A stretch of 44,108 nt of DNA, from contig NZ_LGEL01000043.1 of the NCBI RefSeq assembly GCF_001636695.1, forward strand, positions 1 through 44,108. The letters are read 5' to 3'. Of the stretch, positions 9,027-17,149 are shown piece by piece (position 1 is the first letter of the stretch; every line of letters starts with the position of its first letter). The notes beneath the pieces are model-generated. The model was not told the DNA's origin, made no database searches, and was given only the letters and a program-made list of their open reading frames with translations. A program made the translations under genes and the position numbers. This DNA is from Pedobacter panaciterrae (lineage in GTDB: Bacteria > Bacteroidota > Bacteroidia > Sphingobacteriales > Sphingobacteriaceae).

Positions 9027-10631
9027 ATGCAAAGTGGAAACTCAATCTTTTCAAGATTGGAAGTGAAGAAATATATATTAAAAAAGAATTTAAAGCGTGA
9101 TTTGCCATCTAGTATTGTGGTATTTCTTGTCGCTCTACCTTTATGTTTAGGCATAGCTTTGGCATCTGGAGCCCCTCTATTCGCAGGGCTTATAACGGGT
9201 ATAGTCGGTGGTATTGTCGTTGCTAGTTTAAGTGGGTCACAACTAAGTGTTAGCGGACCAGCTGCAGGATTAACTGCAATCGTTCTGGGGGCTATTGGTC
9301 AGCTGGGCGCTTATCAGACCTTTTTGCTTGCAGTAGTTCTGGCAGGTGTAATTCAGGTGATACTTGGTTTGTTAAAAGGTGGAACTATTGGCAATTACTT
9401 TCCCTCAAGTGTAATTGAAGGGATGCTCGCAGCAATCGGGTTAACGCTGATACTTAAACAGCTTCCTCATGCGCTTGGTGTAGATTCAGATTTTTTTGGG
9501 GATGAAAGTTTTTTCCAAAAAGATAATGAAAATACATTTTCTGCAATTAGTGGGGCATTAAGCCATTTTAGTTTGGCAGCTATTATAATTAGTGTATTGT
9601 CAATTTTTATTTTGGTTTTATGGCCAAAATTTAAAAAACTAAGTGTTGTTCCAGCTCCTTTGGTAGTAGTAGTAATAGGAGTTGTGCTAACTATTGTTTT
9701 TCAAGGTGGACAATATGCTTTGCAGGCAAAACAAATGGTAGAGATTCCTGTCGTGAATAGCTGGTCAGAATTTACAGGTTTATTTACTGCACCGGATTTT
9801 TCGCAGATATTAAATGGGAAAGTTTGGGTTGTGGCTGTCACAATTGCGGTAGTTGCAAGTCTTGAAACGCTACTAAGCATTGAAGCAGTAGATAAAATAG
9901 ATCCAATCAAGCGTGTGTCGCCCACAAATAGGGAGCTGGTTGCCCAGGGTACAGGTAACATGGTTAGTGGTTTACTTGGGGGATTGCCTTTAACATCAGT
10001 GATTGTAAGAAGCTCTGCAAATGTAAATGCAGGTGGAAGAACCAAGATGTCAGCTATTTTTCATGGTGTGTGGTTACTTTTATCTCTTCTTTTTATACCG
10101 GGTATTATAAATATGATCCCTTTGGCGTGTCTTGCCGCAATTCTATTGGTAACAGGTTATAAATTAGCACGCATAGAGCTTTTTAAACACATGTACCATA
10201 AGGGTTGGGATCAGTTTGTGCCATTTGTAATTACCATTGTAGCTGTTTTGTTAACAGATTTGTTAAAAGGTGTTGCAATAGGTATGCTATTTTCAATATT
10301 CTATTTATTACGTACTAATATGCGTAATCCATATTTCTACAAAATACAGGAGGAGGGTAATAAAAAGAACCTGAGAATAAAATTGGCCGAGGAAGTATCT
10401 TTCTTAAATAAGGCTGCCATCCAGGTAGTATTAAATAAGATACCTAAAGAAACTAATGTCATCATTGATGGGACCAATTCAAGGTATATAGACCCTGATG
10501 TACTGGAAACCATTTTTAATTATAAGCATAATGCTTATACTAAAGGTATTATTGTTATTTTAGAAAATATCAAAGAACAATATACCGTGCCAAAATTGAA
10601 CAATAAAGTCATTGAAGAAATTAATAAATAA
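9027..10631 (+). CDS. SulP family anion transporter, likely bicarbonate
   Basis: A 534-residue inner-membrane transporter with 10 or more hydrophobic segments. SSIVVFLVALPLCLGIALASGAPLFAGLITGIVGG (about 27-61) and SGPAAGLTAIVLGA are SulP hallmarks (PLCLGIA, G-x-x-SGP). A short STAS-like cytosolic domain starts near residue 447 (KETNVIIDGTNSRYIDPDVLETI), shorter than in typical SulPs. Members carry sulfate, bicarbonate or other anions. The beta-carbonic anhydrase gene only 10 bases downstream makes bicarbonate the favoured substrate, as in BicA-type and SulP-carbonic anhydrase pairs. That assignment is inference from context. Confidence 0.85.
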   Translation: MQSGNSIFSRLEVKKYILKKNLKRDLPSSIVVFLVALPLCLGIALASGAPLFAGLITGIVGGIVVASLSGSQLSVSGPAAGLTAIVLGAIGQLGAYQTFLLAVVLAGVIQVILGLLKGGTIGNYFPSSVIEGMLAAIGLTLILKQLPHALGVDSDFFGDESFFQKDNENTFSAISGALSHFSLAAIIISVLSIFILVLWPKFKKLSVVPAPLVVVVIGVVLTIVFQGGQYALQAKQMVEIPVVNSWSEFTGLFTAPDFSQILNGKVWVVAVTIAVVASLETLLSIEAVDKIDPIKRVSPTNRELVAQGTGNMVSGLLGGLPLTSVIVRSSANVNAGGRTKMSAIFHGVWLLLSLLFIPGIINMIPLACLAAILLVTGYKLARIELFKHMYHKGWDQFVPFVITIVAVLLTDLLKGVAIGMLFSIFYLLRTNMRNPYFYKIQEEGNKKNLRIKLAEEVSFLNKAAIQVVLNKIPKETNVIIDGTNSRYIDPDVLETIFNYKHNAYTKGIIVILENIKEQYTVPKLNNKVIEEINK

Positions 10632-10641
10632 ATAAACTATT

Positions 10642-11313
10642 ATGTGCGCGAAATTAGAAAAACAACATACAGATCAGATTACTTATGATAGCTTACTAAA
10701 GGGAAATAAAGAGTGGGTTGCTGCAACTCTTAAAGAAGATCCTCTTTTTTTTGAACGCCTTTCTGCTGGTCAGGCACCACCTGTGTTATGGATAGGTTGT
10801 TCAGACAGTCGTGTACCCGCTAATCAGATCACTAACACCTTGCCCGGTGATATCTTCGTACACCGTAATATCGCTAACGTGGTTACACATACAGATATGA
10901 ATTTGTTAAGTGTTCTGGATTATTCAGTAAATGTTCTTAAAATAAAACATATCATTGTTTGCGGTCACTATGGCTGTGGGGGTGTAAATGCCGCCCTTGG
11001 AGATAAACAAGTGGGGTTGATTGACAACTGGTTAAGAAATATTAAAGATGTGATTCGCTTACATGAGCGTGAAATGTCGACCATTAAAGATCCACAAAAG
11101 AGATCCGACCGTCTGGTAGAGTTGAATGCTATAGAGGGAGCTGCAAATGTGATGAGCACTTCAATAGTACAAAATGCCTGGGCGTCAGGACAGGAACTTG
11201 CTGTTCATGCGTGGGTTTACAGCTTGAAAACAGGGTTGATTTCTGATATGAAGGTAAGTGCTTCAAATGCTGCAGATATTTCTCCAGTATTTAAAATGAA
11301 TACAGAAAAATAA
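10642..11313 (+). CDS. Beta-class carbonic anhydrase
   Basis: A 223-residue zinc enzyme that interconverts CO2 and bicarbonate in the cytoplasm. The zinc ligands and catalytic dyad are present: C53, D55 and R57 in IGCSDSRVPA, and H109 and C112 in CGHYGCGG. Length and the SxxxA/SVLDYSVNVLKIKHI segment fit the Can/CynT type. It follows the SulP gene after 10 bases, so bicarbonate imported by one can be handled by the other. A strong terminator follows. Confidence 0.92.
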   Translation: MCAKLEKQHTDQITYDSLLKGNKEWVAATLKEDPLFFERLSAGQAPPVLWIGCSDSRVPANQITNTLPGDIFVHRNIANVVTHTDMNLLSVLDYSVNVLKIKHIIVCGHYGCGGVNAALGDKQVGLIDNWLRNIKDVIRLHEREMSTIKDPQKRSDRLVELNAIEGAANVMSTSIVQNAWASGQELAVHAWVYSLKTGLISDMKVSASNAADISPVFKMNTEK

Positions 11314-11347
11314 GTGTTCGATTAGGCAGAATGCTGATTTAATCAAT

Positions 11348-11380
11348 AAAAAACTCCCGGTGATGAGCCGGGAGTTTTTT
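11348..11380. terminator. Bidirectional Rho-independent terminator
   Basis: ACTCCCGG (11353-11360) and CCGGGAGT (11368-11375) pair around a 7-base loop, flanked by A and T runs. It separates the convergent carbonic anhydrase (plus) and pruA (minus) genes and can serve both. Confidence 0.88.
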
Positions 11381-11389
11381 ATTTAGTAT

Positions 11390-13018
11390 CTATCCTAAAA
11401 AAGGATAACGATAATCCTTTGGTGGATCAAAGGTTTCCTTAATAGTACGCGGAGAAACCCAGCGTAACAGGTTAATCATTGAACCGGCTTTATCATTTGT
11501 ACCCGATCCTCTGGCACCGCCAAAAGGTTGCTGTCCAACAACTGCACCAGTACATTTATCATTAATATAGAAATTACCGGCAGCATTTCTTAAACGCTGA
11601 GTGGCCTTTTCAATAGCATATCGATCTTGAGCAATAATAGCTCCTGTTAAAGCATAAATAGAAGTAGTATCTATAATGTCCAGAACTTCATCAAAATCCT
11701 TATCCTCGTAAACGTATATTGTTAATACAGGACCAAAAAGCTCTTCGCACATTGTGGTATATTTTGGATCTTTAACCACAAGAACCGTAGGCTCAATAAA
11801 GTAACCTTTAGATTTATCGTAATTTCCACCTGCAATAATTTCTACAGATGTATCTTGCTTAGCCTCATCAATATATTTAGCCAGTTTATTGAAAGATTTC
11901 TCATCAATAACTGCATTAATAAAATTGCTGAAATCCTCAGTCCCACCCATTTTTAAGGTAGCCAGATCACGAATCATTAAGTCTTTAATTTCCGGCCATA
12001 CAGTTTTTGAAACATATACACGGGAAGCAGCAGAGCATTTCTGACCTTGGTACTCAAAAGCACCACGAATAATTGCAGTACTTGATATTTCGGGCTCTGC
12101 AGAACCGTGAACAAGGATGAAGTCCTTACCACCGGTTTCTCCTACAATCCGAGGGTAGGTTTTAAATTTATGAATGTTATTGCCAACGGTTTTCCAAATG
12201 TTTTGAAAAACTGCAGTAGAACCTGTAAAGTGAATTCCTGCAAAGTCAGGGTGACTAAATATTACCTCGCCAGCCTCAGGTCCATCAACATAAACAAGGT
12301 TGATGACACCATCAGGTAATCCGGCTTCTCTAAATATCTGCATTAAAACATTAGCAGCAAAAATTTGAGTATCTGCTGGTTTCCATACCACAACATTACC
12401 CATCATAGCAGCGGATGTAGGAAGATTCCCTGCAATAGCGGTAAAGTTAAAAGGTGTTAAAGCAAACACAAAGCCTTCTAATGGGCGTTGCTCAACCCTG
12501 TTCCATGATCCTTTAGGAGAAACCGGAGGTTGTTGCTTATAGATTTCAGCCATATAGCTGACGTTGAAACGAAGGAAATCAATTAACTCACATGCCGAGT
12601 CAATCTCAGCCTGGTAAGCATTTTTTGACTGCCCAAGCATTGTTGCAGCATTTAATTTATAACGATATGGACCTGCAATTAGATCAGCAGCCTTCAGAAA
12701 AATTGCAGCACGATGTTCCCATGCTAAATTTTCCCAATCTGCTTTAGCTGCTAAAGCAGCATCAATAGCCTGTTTTACGTGGTTTTTATTTCCAATACTA
12801 TATTTGCCCAATACATGTTGGTGATCGTGCGGAGGGGTAACCTTTCCTTTAACTTCTGTATGCACTTCCTCAACACCAATATACATTGGTATTTCAATTT
12901 GTTTGGAACGGGCATCGGCTAAAGCAGCCTTCAAAAGTTCACGTTCTTTACTTCCTGGTGCGTAACCCAAAATGGGCTCATTTACAGGAGCTGGTACGTT
13001 AAAAAATCCTTTAAGCAT
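11390..13018 (-). CDS. pruA: L-glutamate gamma-semialdehyde dehydrogenase
   Basis: A 542-residue NAD-dependent aldehyde dehydrogenase (1-pyrroline-5-carboxylate dehydrogenase) that oxidises glutamate semialdehyde to glutamate, the second step of proline breakdown. The catalytic cysteine is C328 in YQGQKCSAASRVYV and the general base is E294 in VGETGGK. LTPFNFTAIAGNLP (187-200) and the tail FGGARGSGTNDKAG are specific to the eukaryote-like P5CDH group. The proline dehydrogenase gene is not adjacent, so this is a stand-alone form rather than a PutA fusion. It has a TACCTTTG box (13039-13046) upstream and a terminator just downstream. Confidence 0.93.
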   Translation of the reverse strand: MLKGFFNVPAPVNEPILGYAPGSKERELLKAALADARSKQIEIPMYIGVEEVHTEVKGKVTPPHDHQHVLGKYSIGNKNHVKQAIDAALAAKADWENLAWEHRAAIFLKAADLIAGPYRYKLNAATMLGQSKNAYQAEIDSACELIDFLRFNVSYMAEIYKQQPPVSPKGSWNRVEQRPLEGFVFALTPFNFTAIAGNLPTSAAMMGNVVVWKPADTQIFAANVLMQIFREAGLPDGVINLVYVDGPEAGEVIFSHPDFAGIHFTGSTAVFQNIWKTVGNNIHKFKTYPRIVGETGGKDFILVHGSAEPEISSTAIIRGAFEYQGQKCSAASRVYVSKTVWPEIKDLMIRDLATLKMGGTEDFSNFINAVIDEKSFNKLAKYIDEAKQDTSVEIIAGGNYDKSKGYFIEPTVLVVKDPKYTTMCEELFGPVLTIYVYEDKDFDEVLDIIDTTSIYALTGAIIAQDRYAIEKATQRLRNAAGNFYINDKCTGAVVGQQPFGGARGSGTNDKAGSMINLLRWVSPRTIKETFDPPKDYRYPFLG

Positions 13019-13038
13019 GTTATAATAAGTTATTTTTA

Positions 13039-13046
13039 CAAAGGTA
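13039..13046 (-). promoter_or_regulatory. -7 promoter box of pruA
   Basis: Minus-strand TACCTTTG matches TAnnTTTG, 20 bases before the pruA ATG. No convincing TTG element is found 19-21 bases further upstream. Confidence 0.45.
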
Positions 13047-13114
13047 AACTTTTATTTATTACCATGGTAAATGGCAATCCTTATAAACGTGATAAAATGC
13101 GAGGTAATAATTCT

Positions 13115-13122
13115 TATTTTTG
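13115..13122 (+). promoter_or_regulatory. -7 promoter box of lpxK; decides the start codon
   Basis: TATTTTTG matches TAnnTTTG and ends 9 bases before the ATG at 13132. Its final TTG could be misread as an in-frame start codon (13120), but as a promoter element it lies outside the message. The leader would be only a few bases long. No -33 TTG was found at the right spacing. Confidence 0.5.
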
Positions 13123-13131
13123 AACCGATAC

Positions 13132-14193
13132 ATGATTAAATACCTCAGATTATTATTACTTCCGTTTTCTGTGCTTTATGGCCTAATAATCCTCATTAGG
13201 AATAAGCTATATGATACAAGTATGTTTAAGCAAAAAAGTTTTGACCTGCCAATTATCTGTGTTGGTAATCTTGTTGTTGGTGGTTCTGGTAAAAGTCCGG
13301 TAACGGAGTACCTGGTAGAACTATTTTCAGATAAACGAATTGCTATTCTAAGCAGGGGATATGGCCGCAAAACTAAGGGATACATTCTTGCAGATGTAAC
13401 TGCAAGTGCAGAATCTATAGGCGATGAGCCAATGCAATTTTACAACAAGTTCCCTGATGTGACAGTTGCAGTTTGTGAAGACAGGGTAAAGGGTATAAAT
13501 CTTTTAAAAAATAATCACGATCTCATCATACTGGACGATGCCTTTCAGCATAGACGTGTAAAGCCAGGTTTTAGCATTCTCCTTTTTGAATACCAAAAGC
13601 TGTTAAAACCACAGTTTTTACTCCCTGCCGGAAATTTAAGGGAACCCTTTACAGGATATCACCGTGCACAGTCGTTGCTTATTACGAAAGGACCAGAAAA
13701 TATAAATGACCATCAAAAAAAAGTCTGCCGGGATAGATTTGATAAATCAGCAAAAGAAAATGTCTCCTTTTCCTTTCTAACTTATGCGAATCTTGTACAT
13801 CTAATTTCAAAAGAACAGAAGACCTTATCTTCAGTTTCAAAGGTTACTACTGTATTTTTACTAACCGGGATAGCTAATCCGTTGCCCTTATTAATGCAGC
13901 TGAAGAAATATACACAGCTTATTAATCACCATGATTATCCTGATCATTATCGGTTTACTGTACAAAATATTCAGCATCTTGTAAATGCCTATTATAAAGA
14001 TCCTGCTGAAGAAAAAATAATAATAACAACAGAAAAAGATGCACAACGTTTATTAGATGATGTATTAAAAGAATTACTTTTAAATTTGCCTGTCTTTTAT
14101 TTGCCAGTTAAAATAACATTACACGAACAAGACAAAGCTACATTTGATCAAAAGATTTTAGATTATGTTTCAAGCACTACACGAAACCGTTGA
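13132..14193 (+). CDS. lpxK: Tetraacyldisaccharide 4'-kinase
   Basis: A 353-residue inner-membrane-associated kinase that phosphorylates the 4' position of the lipid A disaccharide, making lipid IVA. A hydrophobic N-terminal helix (about 5-22) precedes the P-loop GNLVVGGSGKSP (45-56), the LpxK form of Walker A. RGYGRKTKGY and ILDDAFQHRRV (the DDxFQHR signature) follow. Length is usual. ATG at 13132 is preferred over an upstream in-frame TTG because that TTG belongs to the promoter box. The last 29 bases overlap the purine nucleoside phosphorylase gene, so translation is coupled. Confidence 0.92.
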   Translation: MIKYLRLLLLPFSVLYGLIILIRNKLYDTSMFKQKSFDLPIICVGNLVVGGSGKSPVTEYLVELFSDKRIAILSRGYGRKTKGYILADVTASAESIGDEPMQFYNKFPDVTVAVCEDRVKGINLLKNNHDLIILDDAFQHRRVKPGFSILLFEYQKLLKPQFLLPAGNLREPFTGYHRAQSLLITKGPENINDHQKKVCRDRFDKSAKENVSFSFLTYANLVHLISKEQKTLSSVSKVTTVFLLTGIANPLPLLMQLKKYTQLINHHDYPDHYRFTVQNIQHLVNAYYKDPAEEKIIITTEKDAQRLLDDVLKELLLNLPVFYLPVKITLHEQDKATFDQKILDYVSSTTRNR

Positions 14194-14980
14194 GTATATA
14201 AAACGAAAAACTGATAATTTCCTTCCGGAAATTGGAATTGTTTTAGGAACTGGCCTTGGTGGTCTTGTTAATGATATTGAAGTTGAATACCAGTTAATGT
14301 ATTCTAATATACCTAATTTCCCCATATCAACTCTGGAATTTCATACTGGAAAACTAATCTTCGGAAAGCTTAACGGGAAAAAAGTAATTGCAATGCAAGG
14401 TCGACTTCATTATTATGAAGGTTATACCATGCAGCAGATTACCTTCCCGATCAGGGCAATGAAAGCTTTAGGAATTGTGCATTTATTTGTTTCAAATGCT
14501 GCAGGATCATTAAACCCGGAATTTAAAAAGGGAGACTTAATGGTGATCAACGATCATATTAATCTTCAGCCCGAGAGTCCTTTACGTGGTAGTAACGATT
14601 CAGATATGGGCCCTCGTTTTCCAGACATGAGCCAGCCATATAGCAGAGCGTTAATAAAGCAGGCAATTAATATTGCTAACGACAACAACATTAAGTGCCA
14701 TCAAGGCGTTTACATTGCCGTAACAGGACCCAATTTAGAAACAAAAGCAGAATATAATTACTTGAGAATTATTGGAGGTGATGCTGTAGGTATGAGCACT
14801 GTACCCGAGGTTATAGTAGCCAACCATATGAGCATTCCTGTATTCGCAATTTCTGTATTGACAGATGAGGGATTTACAGATGTACTAGAGCCAGTTAGTC
14901 TTGAAGATATAATAGAGACAGCAAAGATAGCCGAACCTAAAATGACAAAAATATTAAGCCAGTTAATTTCAACTTTATAA
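14165..14980 (+). CDS. Purine-nucleoside phosphorylase (trimeric class)
   Basis: A 271-residue enzyme that splits inosine and guanosine with phosphate into base and ribose-1-phosphate in purine salvage. Seen are the phosphate loop GIVLGTGLGGLV (about 20-31), the phosphate-binding histidine region GRLHYYEGY (79-87), the SNAAGSLNPEFKKGDLM segment, and the substrate glutamate in TGPNLETKAEY. These fit PNP family 1 (PunA/DeoD-human type). The base-binding loop reads SVLTDEGFTD rather than the mammalian ITNKV. The gene starts inside lpxK and its stop overlaps the next start (TAATG), so the three genes form one unit. Confidence 0.9.
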   Translation: MFQALHETVEYIKRKTDNFLPEIGIVLGTGLGGLVNDIEVEYQLMYSNIPNFPISTLEFHTGKLIFGKLNGKKVIAMQGRLHYYEGYTMQQITFPIRAMKALGIVHLFVSNAAGSLNPEFKKGDLMVINDHINLQPESPLRGSNDSDMGPRFPDMSQPYSRALIKQAINIANDNNIKCHQGVYIAVTGPNLETKAEYNYLRIIGGDAVGMSTVPEVIVANHMSIPVFAISVLTDEGFTDVLEPVSLEDIIETAKIAEPKMTKILSQLISTL

Positions 14981-16995
14981 TGTATAAAAACATTGCCTTT
15001 CTTATTTTTTGCTTTGTCATCTTCGGTGGTGCACAATTGTTCGCGCAGGATTTAAAGACTACCGTTAGAGAGAATAAAGAGATGGATTCCTTAAGAAAGA
15101 AGGAAGAAAATGGAAAGGATTCTGTAATATTTACCTCAAAATATATCAGGTACACTACTCTTAAGCTTACAAAAGATAGTATACAGACAATAGCTTTGGA
15201 TACCACATTAACTGGCTTCCAAAACTTTAACGTACTAATACAACCACGAACACCAACTGTAGGAGTGGGTAATTTAGGCCTGTCCGCCAGACCAATGCTT
15301 TTTGAACCGAATAAAACAATAGGTTTTGATATAGGAATGCACTCATTGGATTATTACGCCATGACGCACGACGATGTCAGGTATTACCAGGCAAGAACAC
15401 CATTTACCAGCCTTTATTATGTGAGTGCAGGGGAGGCAGAGCAAGTTTTTAAAGTTATACATTCTCAAAATGTTAAACGGAACTTTAATATTGGACTTAA
15501 CTTTAATAGGATAGGAGCAAACGGCTATTACAGAAGGCAAAGAGGGGATGATCTCAATGGAGCTCTTTTTAGCTGGTATCAATCACCAAATAAAAGGTAT
15601 AACCTCTGGACTAGTTTAGTCTTTAATACTCTTAAAACTCAGGAAAATGGATCTATTCTTAATGATTCTATTTATACAGGCACAAACAATTCTGTAGATA
15701 AGTTAACAGAACCTGTTAGGCTACAAACTGGTAAGAGAATTTGGCGCCAAACTGGTTTTATGCTTAAACAAACCTATTTTGTTGGGAGAATAGATAGTGT
15801 TGCCCAGGAAATAACAGACAAAATACTCCCCACAAACAGGATATCCTATACTTTAAAATATGATGCAAATTCTTATGCATTTCAAAAAGATGAGAGCTTT
15901 GCCAGCAGTCGTATAAGGGAGTCTGTTTTTCCAAATGGAATCGGGCTTGCAGATACGACGTATACCAATGACAGTACAAGATATACCCACATACAGAATG
16001 AATTTATCTATAGCTTTTTCCTTAGGGCAAAAGGAAGTTCAATTATCAAAAACGAGCTAAAGCTCGATGTAGGTATAAAACACGACTTTTATAATTATAA
16101 CCAAATGGTACTTTATAGAGATCGTACCAGGTTTTATGATTATTCAGCTACTTTCCAAAACGTTACCTTGTTAGGTAATGCAGGTTACCGTTTAAGTAAT
16201 AAAATAGATTTTAATGTCGATTTACAACAAATCTTTCAAGGTCGAAATGTAGGCGATTTTCTATATGAAGCCAAAAGTAATGTCCTGTTAAGTAAATCTG
16301 TTGGCCGTATAATTCTAGGTGCTTATTTCCAAAATAAGTCGCCAGAAGAGACTTATACCAATTATTTTGGCAACCACTACCGTTGGGAAAATAATTTCGA
16401 TCGTAGTAAAACTATCAATTTATCTTTTAATTTCATCAACGAAAAGTTTGGTTTTGATGCAGGCGCGCAATATTATTTAATAGATAATTATCTATATTTT
16501 GGTCAGGATGATGATGGAGGTATTAAACCGTTTCAGTTAGGGTCTTCCATAAACCTTCTAAAAATAACTGCGGGCAAAAAGTTTAAATTCGGTAAGTTTA
16601 ATTTAGATAGTTATCTGGTTTATCAAAAAACAGATAATCCGGATAAGTTGCGTACTCCAGAAGTCTATACTTTCAATAGTTTTTATCTTGATCAAACTTT
16701 TTTCAAGGTATTAAAAACTAATATAGGTTTCGATGTTCGTTACAACACCCCATATAAGGCTTATTCTTATTCAACAGCAACTGGCCAGTTCTATATCGGT
16801 CAGGATGTAACATTTGATACCACTCCAATTGTAGATGTATGGGTTAAGGCAAGTTTAAGAAGAGCAAATCTTTTTGTAAAATGCGATTATGTAAATCAAG
16901 GTTTAATTTATAAAGGATATTATTCTGTTAACCGTTATCCTATGCCCGATCGCTTATTATTTAAGTTTGGCGTAAGCTGGAATTTTTACGATTAA
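14980..16995 (+). CDS. Putative outer-membrane porin (Porin_10 type)
   Basis: A 671-residue exported protein with a signal peptide (about 1-22, ending LFAQ) and a largely beta-strand body that ends in an aromatic strand (LLFKFGVSWNFYD), as outer-membrane barrels do. ARPMLFEPNKTIGFDIGMHSLD and the YYRRQRGDDLNGALFSWYQS region resemble the Bacteroidetes putative porin family Porin_10 (PF14121); the family call is from recall of its pattern. Function is unproven. Its start overlaps the stop of the phosphorylase gene by one base (TAATG). A role in nucleoside uptake alongside the phosphorylase is a tempting inference only. Confidence 0.7.
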   Translation: MYKNIAFLIFCFVIFGGAQLFAQDLKTTVRENKEMDSLRKKEENGKDSVIFTSKYIRYTTLKLTKDSIQTIALDTTLTGFQNFNVLIQPRTPTVGVGNLGLSARPMLFEPNKTIGFDIGMHSLDYYAMTHDDVRYYQARTPFTSLYYVSAGEAEQVFKVIHSQNVKRNFNIGLNFNRIGANGYYRRQRGDDLNGALFSWYQSPNKRYNLWTSLVFNTLKTQENGSILNDSIYTGTNNSVDKLTEPVRLQTGKRIWRQTGFMLKQTYFVGRIDSVAQEITDKILPTNRISYTLKYDANSYAFQKDESFASSRIRESVFPNGIGLADTTYTNDSTRYTHIQNEFIYSFFLRAKGSSIIKNELKLDVGIKHDFYNYNQMVLYRDRTRFYDYSATFQNVTLLGNAGYRLSNKIDFNVDLQQIFQGRNVGDFLYEAKSNVLLSKSVGRIILGAYFQNKSPEETYTNYFGNHYRWENNFDRSKTINLSFNFINEKFGFDAGAQYYLIDNYLYFGQDDDGGIKPFQLGSSINLLKITAGKKFKFGKFNLDSYLVYQKTDNPDKLRTPEVYTFNSFYLDQTFFKVLKTNIGFDVRYNTPYKAYSYSTATGQFYIGQDVTFDTTPIVDVWVKASLRRANLFVKCDYVNQGLIYKGYYSVNRYPMPDRLLFKFGVSWNFYD

Positions 16996-17038
16996 ACTAT
17001 CGAGGAGGGGTTATTTTTAACGTGGTCGTCTTAAAGCA

Positions 17039-17125
17039 TTCGTCATCCCGACGATAGGAGGGATCTCTTGAACTATACTGGTGCCTGTCTAAACAAGAGA
17101 TCTCTCCTATCGTCGGGATGACGAA
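17039..17125. repeat. Long inverted repeat (32-base arms), REP/MITE-like
   Basis: Arms 17039-17070 and 17094-17125 are complementary at 31 of 32 positions around a 23-base spacer. The arm begins TTCGTCATCCCGACGATAGG, with GC content well above its surroundings. It lies between convergent genes (porin, plus; exported protein, minus), so it may also end transcription, though it lacks a clean T run. Size and form suggest a dispersed palindromic repeat or non-autonomous element. No transposase is beside it and no second copy is in this window. Confidence 0.75.
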
Positions 17126-17149
17126 GTGAGCGATTACATATTGTAATTG

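Noticed and set aside
13059-13070. Perfect 12-base palindrome TTACCATGGTAA between pruA and lpxK
   Set aside because: About ten such palindromes are expected by chance in a window of this size, and no repeat of it or matching regulator was seen.
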